64,000 nucleotides of DNA from Hydractinia symbiolongicarpus (taxonomy: Eukaryota; Cnidaria; Hydrozoa; Anthoathecata; Hydractiniidae). The notes under the pieces are model-generated. The model had not been told where the DNA came from. It was given only the letters and a program-made list of their open reading frames with translations, and ran no database searches. Positions 1-12,662 of the stretch are shown here, one piece after another (the first letter of the stretch is position 1; the number at the start of each line of letters is the position of its first letter). The stretch spans positions 24,590,501 to 24,654,500 of the forward strand of contig NC_079886.1 of NCBI RefSeq assembly GCF_029227915.1. The letters run 5' to 3'. Both the position numbers and the translations under genes were made by a program.

Positions 1-186
1 TTGATTTTTACAGGCTATAAAATATCTTACTGAGCTGAGGCAGTATAAGGATTATCATTTTTTGTTTCAGTGGCCCCCAGTAAAAATGATCCACTGACTA
101 TAGGTTTTGTGATTTTTTGGGCTAGCCATTTTAAATATTTATGATTATCTATGGCGTAAGTAAAATTTATTCGTGCTCAAACCAAC

Positions 187-3100
187 CTGTAGGTAGTATT
201 TTGAATTTCTTCTTGTCTGGCGGTGCTTCAACAGCAGTATCAGTTGATAAATGACGGCGTTTCAAGTTCACATCTAATTAAAAGCAAAAGAAAGAAAATT
301 TGCACCAAAAACATAGTACGCATCTAGAAGAATCATAAAATAAAAGGGTTCGCACCTGTGTTGTTTGTGCCAGCAAGCCTTAAAAAGGAAAAAACTTTTT
401 AACACAGCTAATTAAGTGTCCTCCTGTTAGACAGATTTAAACCAGTAAATAAGATATTGTACGCTAATCAGGTGTCCGCTAATTAGTTACCTCCAGATTT
501 CAGTTTAGATTGATATGATCATTCTAGACCTGCCTAAATACACTGGCATAGTAAACGCACTAAATTTATAGAGAAGTATACCTTGTATCAGATATATTAT
601 TCCAAGTAGTAAAGGTATTTCCAGTTTCACTGGTTGAAGATTCTGTTGAAGAGATTGGCGTCGTAGAAAAAGAAGTGTCTGGAACCGATGGTGGTGGAGG
701 GATAAAATCATCTGTCCATATAACTGACTGCTGGGAGAAAATTTCTTCTTCGAACAAAGACAGGAAACTAAAATGTATGTGATGATGTTACATCAAAAGA
801 GATTTTAAAGAAAGCATAACAGAGATAGCTTACTACCGCACTATACACCTTTTTGTAAAGTGAGAATTAAACCGAAAAACAAAGAGTTTATCAGAAAAGT
901 TATATTGTTTTTGGATGATAGTGCCTTAAGCAAAATAATAGCTAAACAATGATTATTTTGGTTACAATGTCCCTATTATGCATTTAAAGATAATTATATT
1001 TGATAGTATTATTTTCTCATTGTGCTTGTTTTTCCTTATTGTTCCCTTAGTCTATCTTGTGCATTTTGTTTCCAATTTGAGCTTAATTCCCTCTAAAGCA
1101 ACTTTATTTGTTCGCCACAAGCATTTCCTGCGATTTTATAGATTTCATTTTTATCATTACTATCATTTAAACTAGGCGGAAGAAACACTTTGTATTTTGA
1201 TGGATGCCAAAAAACATATGTTTAATAATAACAATAATATCTCATTTGTTGAGACCACAGGTAATACATACAGTATATCTGTTAATTCATGCAAATGAAA
1301 ATTTAATGACGATTTAATGATTTCAGGTAATTGTATTTCATTTTCTTTGCTTTTATAATTAGCTTAAAGACAAAATACACACAGATAGACAAAAAGTCAA
1401 GAACTTCAAGGACTGAAAGAGAGTTATTAGTACAGTGTAAAAATGATTACCGTGGAAAGTGAGACAATACTTTTGCTCTTGTATCAGGCGGGAGCTTATC
1501 CTTTTCAGCAGAGAATTTATCTAACAGCTGTTGCTTCATTAAACTAAACACAGACTTTAAAAAACCTTGACCAAATATACTTGTGACATCATATTTTTGC
1601 AAGCTGTCACAAAACAATGGTACGTGACAGTAACACAACCACCTATAAATACAAAAACACAGAAGTTACTATATATATTTATACATAGTAACATATATAA
1701 TATATAACATCTTGGTAACGTATAGCACATGTCAGCAAGACATCTAAACTTCCTAAAGTCACAAAGCACCAAATTAAAGATATTGTTTGAAAAATTAGCT
1801 TCTACAATAAAAAATTTTTTAATAGAAAGCAGGAGACATAACGTGCTAATTAGCAATACGTGTAGAACTACTTAGTCAAGCTCATGCAATTATTTTAGTA
1901 CCAACTCCTTCCAGGTCAAAAATAAACTTAAAATTACATTGGCATTAAAAATGACATCACACATGTCGATAATTGACAAATCTTATAGCGTTCACTACAA
2001 ATGCTTATTTTATTTAGCTACTTATATTTGGCAAACCTGCAGAATAAATTGCTTAAGTGGTTTGGAAAATTCAAACCCTGCCAAAAAATATATTACCACT
2101 CCTTTGTCTATTTAAAGTCCCCCAATAACAGTTAGGTAGTCAAAAAGTTGATTATCTGTTTTCCCTAAAAACCTTAAAAACAAAATGCGCAGTACATTTA
2201 TTCATATAAAATGCAATGTGTTAAAAAAAGGCCACAGTTTTAAATTGTTTTCTTTTAAAATGGGAGTAAAAAATGTCCTTTTTTAATACTTTAAATACTA
2301 CTTAGACACTGAGTGTATAAACAACGAAAAAGTAACATAACAAATGATTCAAATAAAAAATACTGGCAAATTTATTTTGGAACAATTGACAAACAGGTAA
2401 CTAATTTTTTAAGAGTGTAATGGAAGGTGATCAAAAATAGAAAAAACACGCCGTTTGAGCATATTAATTAACAAAACGCGCTCAAAAAAGGTTAGGGTGT
2501 ACGCTCACGCAAAACAGATGGTCTTTGACCTAATAGGGTGAAAGTATGCTTTTTAAGTGAAAGTGAAACTACTTGAAACAAGTTGTACCTCTATGGCCAA
2601 TTCCTTTTTTACTCCCACAAACCTACATACAAAAACGACACAGCCAAATACCTTGTATAGTCTACTTTATATGCTGAAATGTCATCTTGCTGTGTTCTCT
2701 TTTTACGTGCTGTAGGGGTTTCTAATTTCCAATGGTTTAAACAGCGCAAAAAAATTCGAGCAAGTTCGTGCATTATTTGATATTCAGGTTGCAATTGAGT
2801 TCCAAATTTGTGTTGGACAAAATTCTTTACACTCTGAAAGAAAAAAAAGGCAATTCAGCCAAATTGCGCATGAAAAGGTTTCCAATTTCTTAATTTCAGC
2901 TTCAAAGAAGAATAAAAAATACACATAAAAATAGACAGGTTAAATAATTATGCAGAGATGTGTAAGCTTGTGACAAATAAATCAATCTCAAATAAATCAA
3001 AGTGCTTAATTTGCACAATAACATGTGTTTGTGTCATTGTAACAAATTATTGAGCAACTGAAGTTGGAATCCTGCCTTGGAATTCATGGAATTGTTCATG

Positions 3101-6100
3101 AAATTCACTAGAATCTAAAATCTCTAAACGTTCCACACAACCTAACACCGTGTATTATTTTGCAAATCAGTTATGGACATTAGTTGGAAACACACCTTTC
3201 CTTGCACATTATATGACCTAAGGCAAATTTGATTTTTTGAGGCAGAACTAAAGCTTGATGATTTGAGATAAGAGCAGCATTTGGATACCCAACATTATTT
3301 CAACTTTAAATTATCACCTTACTGTACTTACTTTTTCTATGCTTGGCTTTTCAAAAGGAGGTTTTCCTAATGGACCTTCAACGGATGGTTTACTGTTCTG
3401 TAAAATACACTTGCGTAAAAGTTTGAACAAATAAAAATAAACTTGTTTATTATCGGCATCTGGTTCTTTGTGAACACACATGAAGAGGTTTTCGACATCA
3501 ACAACCATTGACAATAAGTAGTTTACTTCATCATCCGATTCATCAGTCAAATGAGAAACATGATTGTCTATTGAGTGTTGACAATTTCGACAGTTGGTTG
3601 ATAGAGGAATATTTACTTGAGCATCTGCACGCTTCTGAGGTGTTGGATTTTTCCATCCATTGCATGTACATAATGAATCAAACTAAAAACATTAATAAAA
3701 CAGTTACAAGGCTTGCTGAAAGATACTGCACATAAAATTAAAATGTACTAAACTAGGACAATTATTCAGAAATATTATATATAATATCATATAATAAAGT
3801 TGCTATACATATTTTTTTTTCTGTCAGAAAGTGCCTGTTGTTTCGTAAACAAAAGTTGTCTACCATCATTTGGAAGATTGTATCCATTTTAAAAGACCTC
3901 AAAACACATTTTGCTTTTTTTGAAATTTTAGTGTCAAAATTTAGAGATTGTTTCCAAAAATGTATACAAAAAATGTCAAAAAAAGAGAATAACTCTGAAA
4001 TCGAGATAATATTTTATGAACACAAGCTCTTAATTGTTGTCCTAAAATAACACAGAATGGAGTTTTAAGAGTAAAACCAAATAGTGTAGACGCATACAAA
4101 AAGAAAAATATCATTTACACAGACAAAACTAGTAAGTAAAAAATTAATTTGCTTAGTCGATTGGGTTGAAATTTGCTATAATTGAATTGTAAAAGAAAAA
4201 AACTCCTTCTGTTTTGCCATACTAGTTGCTAAACAAAAAAGTTTATCTCCCCAAAATAGCTACAATCTCCCAAATGAGATCTATGCTTGTTTGGAAAAGA
4301 CCTAAGATCTTTAACAAATGCCAAACCAGTCAGCTCATCAAGCTTAGCAATTATGAATACAAGGACAGAACTTCCCAAGGCATCTCTAATACACCCAGGG
4401 GTCAAACTAAGAAACTCAACATACAGAGATTTCCTTGCAGAACCTTCTTTTATTTGGATATTCAGGTTACATGTTCTCCAACAAGAGCCTCATATATACC
4501 ACATTTAAAGAACATTGTGAATATCTAAAAAATTTCTCTTCCTTCGTCCAACTTACAACCACAAGGCAGAATTAGAAATACAAAATTATAAACTTCTTAG
4601 AAAAGACAAGGACCATGTGAGACCAAAGTTCGGACAATCAAGTGAATGTGTCACTCTTTTACATTCATGACAATATCCCATCTTTTTTCAAACCTTTGCC
4701 TGAGTCCTTGATTTTTTAAAAAAAAATTAATATATATTGTGCATTATATTAAATAAATAACTAATCTCATCCGCACATCAGTCATCTACCTCAAGGCTAC
4801 CCACTGGTAGAAAAAAATTGACTATTTAATTACAAGATTTAATGAATAAACGATCAAAAAGGAGCAGGAATTTGTTTTTCTTAACTAATATTTTCTCTAT
4901 TTCAGATTTTAATTATTTAAAAGGTAAGTTTTTAACTTGATTTCTTTTATCATTGTGGCCTGTTCTTTATATTTCTTGCCTGTGATTATAAGTACGCATG
5001 TGAATTGTTTTACAGATGCAAAATCAAAACAACTAGGTCAAGCTGCAACTCATCTTATATAATAATACGGAGTGTTTGTGACGATCATAGTGGATATCGT
5101 TATTTTTCTTTGATGTTGCCTAAATTTTCTTTCAAGTTCCCCAAAAAAGTATGTCTTAAATTTAAATTTTAGGATGTTACGGCGCGATGTCAATAACACT
5201 ACTTTAACATCAATATCCTATATTAAATTAAGAAAGCCATTACAGTGCACTTAAAACTTTTTAGGCTAAATAACATGGAAACAAGGTGGTGACGTCAATG
5301 AATTTTTACCGCATGGGTAACTAGAACCACCTAGAACCAATATGGGTAATTTTTGCAAACCTGGGTTCCTGAATCCGTTTCGGAATGGACGGGTTGACGA
5401 CGTCATCAAAAAACCTTCAAACCCTAATATTTCTGCAACCGCTAATCAACAGTACATGATCCTATACATTCTCTTAATCAGTGTGTCAAGATCTATTCGA
5501 TGAAGGCAACATGTGTACAAATTCCCCTGGGTCATTGCTGACGTCAGCAAAATTTTTAATCCCTGATATCTCCTTAGGTGTTCATCAAGAACATATATCG
5601 TGTCATTATTTTGACAAGCCTTTCAACCTCCACACATTACAGACAAATAATAAACAAATTTCACAAATTTTCTAATCTGCACTGCACTACTGACGTCTGC
5701 AAAACATCTAAAACAACTTTTTTATTGACCTTTTGCCTAAGTGGATTTCACAGGCTTTATCAACTAGCCTATGTACATTTACCATGGTTTATACATGTAG
5801 CTAGCCATTTTTAACTGATAACCATTCACATGTTAACAATGCTTGCAACATTTGATATTTGGTTATTTGTCCAGCAGTTTATGTTGTTATGTTTAGGCCA
5901 CCCTCAAAAAAATAATTGGTTAGCGTCACCCGACCAACTCATTTTGAAAGGCGAGAGTCGAGTCGGGGAGTAGGAAAATTTGTAAATAATAAACCAAACA
6001 GTCTACAAACAATCTTCAACACACAACAAAATCCACCATTTACCTTTTCAGCGGTCCTCCGAATTACGGTTGTTACGTCCGAATGTTATTTCGATAGGGG

Positions 6101-6779
6101 ACTGCGCTGCGCTACTCAGTGCTATATTTTCCCGCTCGCATTTATACCGCAATACAAGCAAAAACCATGGGAACAACATTGACTGACAAAAATTGAACCT
6201 AAAACAGAAGCTAAAAATACAGCTGGCGTAGCTACATTTAAAACAAAATATGGCTGCAAAATATAGTATTTTTGTAATTTATTGAGAAAAATTTTTATCC
6301 AACCGACCAACAGACCGACTCACTTTTTTATAATTAGAAATGACACTAACCAAACATATTTTCAACGGTGGCCTTATGTTCAGCTATGATTTTTTCCTGT
6401 GACAGCAATGCAAAGCATTCCCCAATAATTTGTTTTGGTTCGCAGACATAAAGAAAATCAAAGCTTAGATTACCTTATTATCGACCATTCTCCTGAAAAC
6501 TTGCTAGTGAAATTAAGAACTTTAAAAGTATTTTAAATATCTCACCTTACAAGAAGAATATACAGCTAGCTTTTCCAACTTCTTTTGCCTTGGATAAGCT
6601 TTAACTTGGTTTTTCTTTTGTGTTATTCTTTGAATATTGGCTGGTCTGCTTAACTCTCCAGGTGTAATTTGAGATGCCTTTTTTGGAGCTTGTTGTTGGG
6701 ATTCCTCTATTGTGGTCGAACTTTCTGATTTTTCTTTTAATGTCTCTGATTGATCATGATGATGATTTAAAGCAGCCAT
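187..6779 (-). CDS. KAT2: KAT2 (GCN5/PCAF) histone acetyltransferase, N-terminal exons; gene runs off the left edge
   Basis: Lysine acetyltransferase that acetylates histone H3 within SAGA/ATAC-type complexes in the nucleus. Exons read on the minus strand: 6779-6546 (start ATG; 78 codons, ends phase 0 after ..VYSSCK), 3682-3332 (117 codons), 2833-2652, 1642-1451, 767-582. The phases agree across all four introns. The exons encode the PCAF_N domain: CTCNGWKNP zinc-like segment, VVDVENLFMCVHKEPDAD, VYFYLFKLLRKCILQ, PPFEKPSIEK, CLNHWKLETP, YCHVP and the ..EKDKLPPDTR.. block, each closely like animal GCN5/PCAF. A further probable exon (273-187, frame ..KRRHLSTD..APPDKKK..) does not match the phase left by exon 767-582, so an exon between them is missing or the acceptor differs. 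The HAT catalytic and bromodomain exons would lie beyond position 1. The first exon is Gln/Ser/Thr-rich and poorly conserved, as in other animals. Identification is strong; the last exon is tentative. Confidence 0.93.
3683..6545 (-). other. KAT2 intron 1 (2.9 kb)
   Basis: Non-coding interval between the first two KAT2 exons, bounded by a GTGAGA donor (6545) and a TTAG acceptor (3683). The many short ORFs inside match nothing I recognise. It carries one copy of an interspersed repeat (about 5265-5830), listed separately. Confidence 0.7.
5265..5830. repeat. Interspersed repeat, copy 1 (inside KAT2 intron 1)
   Basis: A segment with TTTCGGAAT...GACGTCATCA, then TTCTCTTAATCAGTGTGTCA, then CGATGAAGGCAA, then GACGTCAGCAAAA, recurs in the same order around 21455-21840. 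Spacing is similar and divergence visible. No coding capacity or clear termini. An old interspersed repeat of unknown class. Confidence 0.6.
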
Positions 6780-6982
6780 TTTTTTCGAATGTTGTGATTG
6801 TTTCTCGATTTTTCAGATTTTTATTATTGCTACTTAACCAGGAACAGTGAACCAATCAAGGCGAGATATCAATGTTTACGGACCCACATTGAAGCAGAAA
6901 TTCTTTAATTGCATGAGGTTACGCGTTCTGCCGCATCTTTCCTTTAATTGTAAAACTAAATTTCGTTAGCTACCTCCTAATT
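6780..6982. promoter_or_regulatory. Head-to-head promoter region between KAT2 and the LMW-PTP gene
   Basis: Only 203 bp separate the two divergent start codons, so both promoters and 5'UTRs must fit here. No clear TATA box is visible in either direction. The LMW-PTP side has TTTCGTTAG 15-23 nt before its ATG, whose AG could be a splice or trans-splice acceptor. The arrangement suggests a shared bidirectional housekeeping promoter. Confidence 0.6.
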
Positions 6983-7474
6983 ATGGCTACATCACCTGAC
7001 AAGTCTGTATTATTTGTCTGTTTGGGTAATATATGCCGTTCAACAATGGCAGAAGGTATTCTTCACAATTTAGTGAAATCCAGGGCAGACCATTCGGAAT
7101 GGCAAGTTGATAGCTGTGGAACTGCATCATACCATACTGGAGAGCAACCTGACAATCGGACTATTGTCACTTTACAGAAACATGGAATTGTAAACTTTAA
7201 ACATAAGGCAAGAAAAATTAGAAAGTCTGATTTCACAAATTTTAAATGGATTTTTGTGATGGATTTAGAAAATCTTAAAGATGTTGAAGGGATAAAACCA
7301 GATTCAAGCAAGAGCAAAGTAATGTTGCTGCGGCAGTATGATCCAGAAAAGGATTGTGAGAAACCAATAGTGATTGATGCATATTATCATGATGATTCAT
7401 ATTTTGAATTATGTTATGAACAATGCCTCAGAAGTCTCAAAGCATTTTTACAGAAGGAAGTTACAGAGTGCTAA
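6983..7474 (+). CDS. ACP1: Low-molecular-weight protein tyrosine phosphatase (ACP1 family)
   Basis: Cytosolic phosphatase that removes phosphate from phosphotyrosine (and small aryl phosphates) through a phosphocysteine intermediate. It has 163 residues in a single uninterrupted exon, the usual family length (about 155-165). The P-loop C13-LGNIC-R19-S20 near the N-terminus is the CX5R signature with the nucleophilic Cys13. VDSCGTASYHTGEQPDNR is the conserved substrate-side block. The acid/base Asp is D132 in IVIDAYYHDD; most relatives have DPYY here, so the Pro is replaced by Ala. The ATG used is the first in frame and is preceded by stops. It lies head-to-head with KAT2. No perfect AATAAA follows; ATTAAA occurs at about 7677. 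An intronless copy in an intron-rich genome could be an old retroposed gene, but the frame is intact and the catalytic residues are present. Confidence 0.95.
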   Translation: MATSPDKSVLFVCLGNICRSTMAEGILHNLVKSRADHSEWQVDSCGTASYHTGEQPDNRTIVTLQKHGIVNFKHKARKIRKSDFTNFKWIFVMDLENLKDVEGIKPDSSKSKVMLLRQYDPEKDCEKPIVIDAYYHDDSYFELCYEQCLRSLKAFLQKEVTEC

Positions 7475-7689
7475 AATTCATTTGTCAGTAACATCAATAT
7501 TTGTACCTATTAGTTCAAGTATATACATCACGTAAAACAATTTGTTATTAGTCACAAAATGTACCAGCTTTGTTTCTCAGTTGACCTATTGTAATGTCTT
7601 TGTCTTTGTGCATTTTTATTTAAGGTGGGAAAGTTCTCTTTTTAAGTTGCATCTTTTATATTTTTCGTCCACTGAAAATTAAACTCCAG

Positions 7690-8044
7690 GGGTTCGCGAA
7701 TGAAGAAATTTGGAAAAGATTGCGAGATATTTTTCGCCAATGAAGAAAGCCGCACATTTTCGCGAGATAAACTTTCGCGAACAAGGATTTTTCAGTTAGA
7801 AAAAACTTTATAAAAAATGTAATAATTTTTTTTTCTTGAAATAAGATTTCTAAGTATTTTGTGTGTTTTGGTAAAAAATGATAAAATAGCTTACTGGATA
7901 AACTTTCGCGAATGAAGAAATTCGGAAAATTTCGCGAGATTAACTTTCGCGAATGAAGAAACCCGCACATTTTCGCGAAAATGGCCAAAAAAATTGCGAT
8001 TTCGCGAAAGGTTCTCTCGCGAAAGTTTCTCCAATTAAAGTAGT
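7690..8044. mobile_element. TTCGCG-rich MITE, copy 1
   Basis: The repeated motif ACTTTCGCGAATGAAGAAA and CTTCGCGAA-type words, ending in GTTTCTCCAATTAAAGTAGT, recur at about 19850-20185, 31535-31697 and 38962-39150. The copy at 38962 has clear terminal inverted repeats starting ACTACTTTAATTGGAGAAAC; here only the right end is clean. It is non-coding; the long minus-strand frame across it is composition-driven. Confidence 0.6.
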
Positions 8045-8479
8045 TAACGAAAGGCCATAAGGAATAAAGCCAGATGCGAAGACAAATTGGTCTGAGAATC
8101 TTTGTAACCAACCAATCACAAACCAACCAATCGATGCTTCAACACTTAGCTGCACAAACGTGTGTAGCTTTCTTCTTTTTCATCGTCATTGTATTCCTGT
8201 GTTCTACATTCTGTCTTCAATCTTGAACTAAAAAGACCAACTATACTATTTGAAATATCTTTATTTTATTAACTGTACACTGTACGGCCCCTTAAGTTAG
8301 CTGTTTAAGAGGATATCTTCTAATTCTACCCATCTATCTGTATTCCAATACAAAGCACATTACTATTTGACTGTATATTGGGTGCAGCCATCAAGTTCAG
8401 TTACCACTATTACTTAAGTTATTTCTAGCTTGCGTCAGAAGTAAAACTAATGACTTCTTAGGCATAAAACACTTCTGAA

Positions 8480-11400
8480 GGGGTTGATAAAGTAGTCAAA
8501 AGTTAGAAAAGAACAATTGCGGAACTTGCACTAAAAGGATCAAAGTTTACTCAGCAAAACATCAAAACCTTAAAAAGATACAAAAAAGACACGACATTGC
8601 CACACTAGAATTTCTGTCAAAAGAAAAGTATACTGATCCAAACAAAGAATACCTGATCGATAAATTGTGTCAAAAAATCAAGAACTCTTTTCCTGATATT
8701 TATCTGATTTGCAGAGTGTCATACTTCTACAATTGATGATAAACCACTACTAAAATGTGGATCTTGTGAACAATAAGTTTATCGTCCATATTATCTAAAA
8801 CTTGTTAAAAACATAAAACTTGCTGACAAAAACGATATTATGTAAGATATTCTCTTCAAGGTCGTGCAGATATCTTTAACATTGTACACAATTGGTCACC
8901 AAACAATGTTGATGACAATTCCATTTCAAACAAGATGAAACCTCAAAAAACTGCGTCAATGTCTTGTTAAGCAGTTATCAAACCAAACGCAAAGAAGGCT
9001 ACCTGCTTTACCTTTACCATCAAATGTGATTAATAACCAAGAATCTAATCACAGTACTATTGAATATGCTGGCAGAATCGACTTTAGGGGAAATAAGTTT
9101 CAAAGAGAAAACCAGACAACCTTAAACCCAAAAACTACAATGACAATGGATATGAACAACATAAGGGAAAAATTAATGAAGTATAGAAACTAAGACACAA
9201 AAGGCTGTAATGCAGGTTTTAAATATGCAAATTTTCACCCAAGAATGTGTACCTTCTTGATTAAACATTGATAATACCTTAACGAGTCCTTTACTTCTGC
9301 ACACATAAAAGGGAAAAGGAGGAGACCTTTACAAAGGAAAATTCAAAGACATCATACATTAGGAACCCAAGGATTTTCTCAAGATTCTGGAGGATTTTAA
9401 ACAGGAAATGATAATAATACTAAACAAAAAGATGCACAACACACTTCAACGAAACAGTCAACCCTACAAACTTCCACCAATGCCTAATCGGTCGCCAACA
9501 CTGGTATCAAGACATCCAGCTCAGCAAATACTAATGCAAGGACCGAAGTTTCCAAAGCATTTTCAATATCACCAGAGATCAAACTTACAACTCGAAATTC
9601 AAAAATGCTGCATCTTTGCTGCACATCTCTTTAAAATCCAAGATCTATGTCCTTAAACAAGACCCTTATCCATTCCATATGAAGGATATCATGAATCAAC
9701 TTTTGACATATACATATGTGGTGGCTTTAAAATAGCTGCGACAAACAACTTTTATAAACATTTTATCTGATTTTATCACACATCTAAGTAGGTACCAAAT
9801 TATTCACAAACCCACACATCGTAGCAGTAATACTTTTGATCCTTTAGCAGCCATCAACACATACTCAATTTTCAACTTAGATCACTTTATCAGAGAAGAA
9901 GTTAAAAAGCGAATTCGATTGATACAACTTCCATAGCGACAAAATTGACTGGGAAAGTGTAGACAATAAATTGGCATTAATCAAATCCAGATAAATAATA
10001 CAAAATTTTTCTTTGGCAATTTTTACATGTTATTGCTATTACCCTAAAGGAGAAAAGGTAGAAAACTTACAAAAAAAATTCAAAACAAAAAGAGTAGACA
10101 GAAACCTATCGATATTGAATTGAAACTCAGAACACAGAGAGCGTGAAAAGAATAAAATCAATACCGCAGCATAATTCAAACCAAATTTAAAATATTTCTA
10201 CTTGTATCGAAAACATAAACTTAGCCCCTTATAAGATCTGACAAGCAATAATCTCGCATCAGACTGTCATGAAATAGCAAATATTCTTTAAAACCAATAC
10301 AGGTCAGTGTTTACCCCACCGAAAGCAGACTACAGTTTTTGTGATCACTATCAGTTAAAAGTACACTCATTAATAGAAGACTTTAATTTCTCTGAAGGGG
10401 ACTTCATTGAAAAAATCAACGCAATATCATCCAAATCTGTTGTTGGACCAAATGGTTTGCCTGAAATTTTCTTAAAGAACTACAAAGTATCTTTTTTGAA
10501 TCGAACTTTGATAAAGCTTTCACACCGAAGATACTTATAACAAGCCATATTCTCCCTTTTTTCAAAGCGGATCTCCAGACAAGTGCATCAGAAAATTACC
10601 AGCCAGTTGTTCTCATATTCTTAGCAATTGAGAAGGTTATTGCAAATGCATCTCAAAGCCAATCAGGTATATAACAAATCCCAACATGGATTCAGGATAG
10701 GTAGATCTTGCTTTAGTTAGCTACTTGTGCACACCGAAAAGATTGACCCGCACATAGAAAGTGAAAAAAGCAGGGGATGTCATCTACCTTGACTTTATCA
10801 AGGCTTTTGACAAAGTCGATTACACAATTTTACTCTATAAACTAAAAAAAACGGAGTCAATGGAAAAATTCTTGATTGGTTATAATAATTTCTCACTGAA
10901 CGTTTGCAAGAGTCACGGTTAATAGTTATCTATCATTTAAAATTGAACTAATTTCTGGAGCATCGCAAGACTCAGTCTTCCACCACTTCTCTTTTTAATA
11001 ATGATTCAAGACATTGACGAAAAATTAAATCACTCTATTTTATCATCTTTTTCTGACGACATTAGACTCATAAAAGAAAACTTCAATAACGGTAATATCC
11101 CAGAGCTACAAGAAGATCTACATTCTGTTTATAAATGGGCTAAAAAACAATATGAAAATGGATAGAATGAAATTTAAACATCTTCGCTATTGCAAAAATG
11201 TAAAACTGAAGAAATAATATATCTATCACTCTGACACTGGTACTAATATAGTTACAAATACCTTGAAAAGACCTTGAAGAGATGATGTCAATAGATATGT
11301 CATACGACATACAAATAGAAAAGATATAATCCAAAAAGTTAAAAACATGCATGGATTTACTACCTTAAAAAGTAGGGATAAATTACTGAGTAAATTGGAA

Positions 11401-11620
11401 CAATTTCTACGTAATATATCTGAAAAACAACTGCACCAATGTTACCTTCCACTTGGGAGAATACATTTAAACAGCTTCGTAGAAATGGTCAAGTATTGGA
11501 CTGACCACAGAAGCTATCTCAGTTTTTTTCTATCTTTTCTCTATCTTTTTCTTTAAGAATTAGTTTTTGCCCAAGAACATCTTTTCAAACTGTTACTGAC
11601 ATTATTAAATAAAAAAAAAC
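8480..11620 (+). pseudogene. Decayed non-LTR retrotransposon (LINE) with reverse transcriptase remnants
   Basis: Translated across frames, the region preserves the order of a LINE reverse transcriptase. At 10307-10540 is the pre-RT segment (..INAISSKSVVGPNGLPEIFLKN). Around 10600 is ENYQPVVL (RT motif 1-like), at about 10670-10700 NKSQHGFR-like, and at 10780-10830 VIYLDFIKAFDKVDY, the catalytic-box A motif with its Asp. At about 10960 is SGASQDSV, and at about 11040 SSFSDDIRL, which corresponds to the FADD box with A replaced by S. Many stops and frameshifts separate these pieces. Residual open pieces at 9408-9656 and 11347-11556 belong to the same element. Upstream 8480-9400 is probably ORF1/endonuclease debris. 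The style is closest to CR1/L2-like LINEs, but the clade is an inference. Non-functional. Confidence 0.7.
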
Positions 11621-11639
11621 AAATGATTATCATAGATTT

Positions 11640-12660
11640 TCAGTTCCATTGAAACTAGATCTAAATTGACAAAATGTCGCCTGACTGATGTAAACTCGAT
11701 GTCATATTTAAAGTTTGTTGTAGATTATCACTTCTTTTAAGTCTTTCCCTCTACTTGTCTCATCTGTATAAAAAAACATTGTTCATTCCCGCTTACAGGT
11801 AAACCATTGTTGCCTAGTAACAGTACTGTTACTGAGCACCTACGCACTTGTTGACACCTGCTCATTATGTCGATACAGCTTTTCTAAACATACTGGAAAT
11901 AATATTTGTGAAGTTAGGCCTTTCTCAAAATGGCCATCTGGGCACTGGCAGGGGTGTAAGCCGAGTAACCAATGTGAAAAATGTACTAGCTGCGCTTTTT
12001 ACAATGCCCGTATCCTGTAATAATCCACTCAACTCAACTTCCCGAAAAAGTCCGAGGCATAGTGAAATCATGGCAAGCTGACGTTAACCTGAGTCCAAAG
12101 TCTGCTGTAAACATTCATTGACAGGTGAGCTTTGACAAGTTTAAAGTGCGCGGTATTTAGATAAACGGTTTCTTAATTGCTTGTGGCTGCGATCTTTATG
12201 TCTGGGGTTGTAAGATCTATGCCAATTTAACAAACAAAACAATTTGTTATTAATATATATTTTTTACGTGTAAGAAATATATTTCGCTGTTGTTTTTGCA
12301 TATTTTCTATTTCTTTAAAAAATCTATGCATTTGGTCACCGATATTCTTATATAACAAAAAGTAGACTTAAGCATATCAACAAATCTTCATTTGCCGACT
12401 CAAAATTATTTGAAATATAAACAAGAAGCCTATTTTCAATCTTTCTTGTCCAATCTACAGAAAGAAGAAATTTCGCAGCCTTTCGTCTGCGAAACATTCG
12501 TCAGGTGACGCTGTTCTTCTATTTCCAGGTATGGCCATAACACAGCCATTTTTAAAAAAAAATTATGAACAATCAAGAGCACACGTTCGTTTATATTTCA
12601 TTACAAAACTCATATACAGATACAAAAAAAGTTAGTTCACGATCCTTGTGCAATCATATT
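11640..12660. other. Intergenic stretch, nothing recognised
   Basis: About 1 kb between the LINE relic and small secreted gene A. No homologous frame and no RNA gene seen. A short hairpin TTTCGCAG/CTGCGAAA sits near 12470-12500. Confidence 0.4.
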
Positions 12661-12662
12661 GA

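Noticed and set aside
3508-3735. Plus-strand 75-codon frame
   Set aside because: Antisense to KAT2 exon 2.
7656-8155. 156- and 71-codon minus-strand frames
   Set aside because: They fall on the TTCGCG MITE and repeat its motif (CAGFFHSRES / CGFLHSRK); no independent homology.
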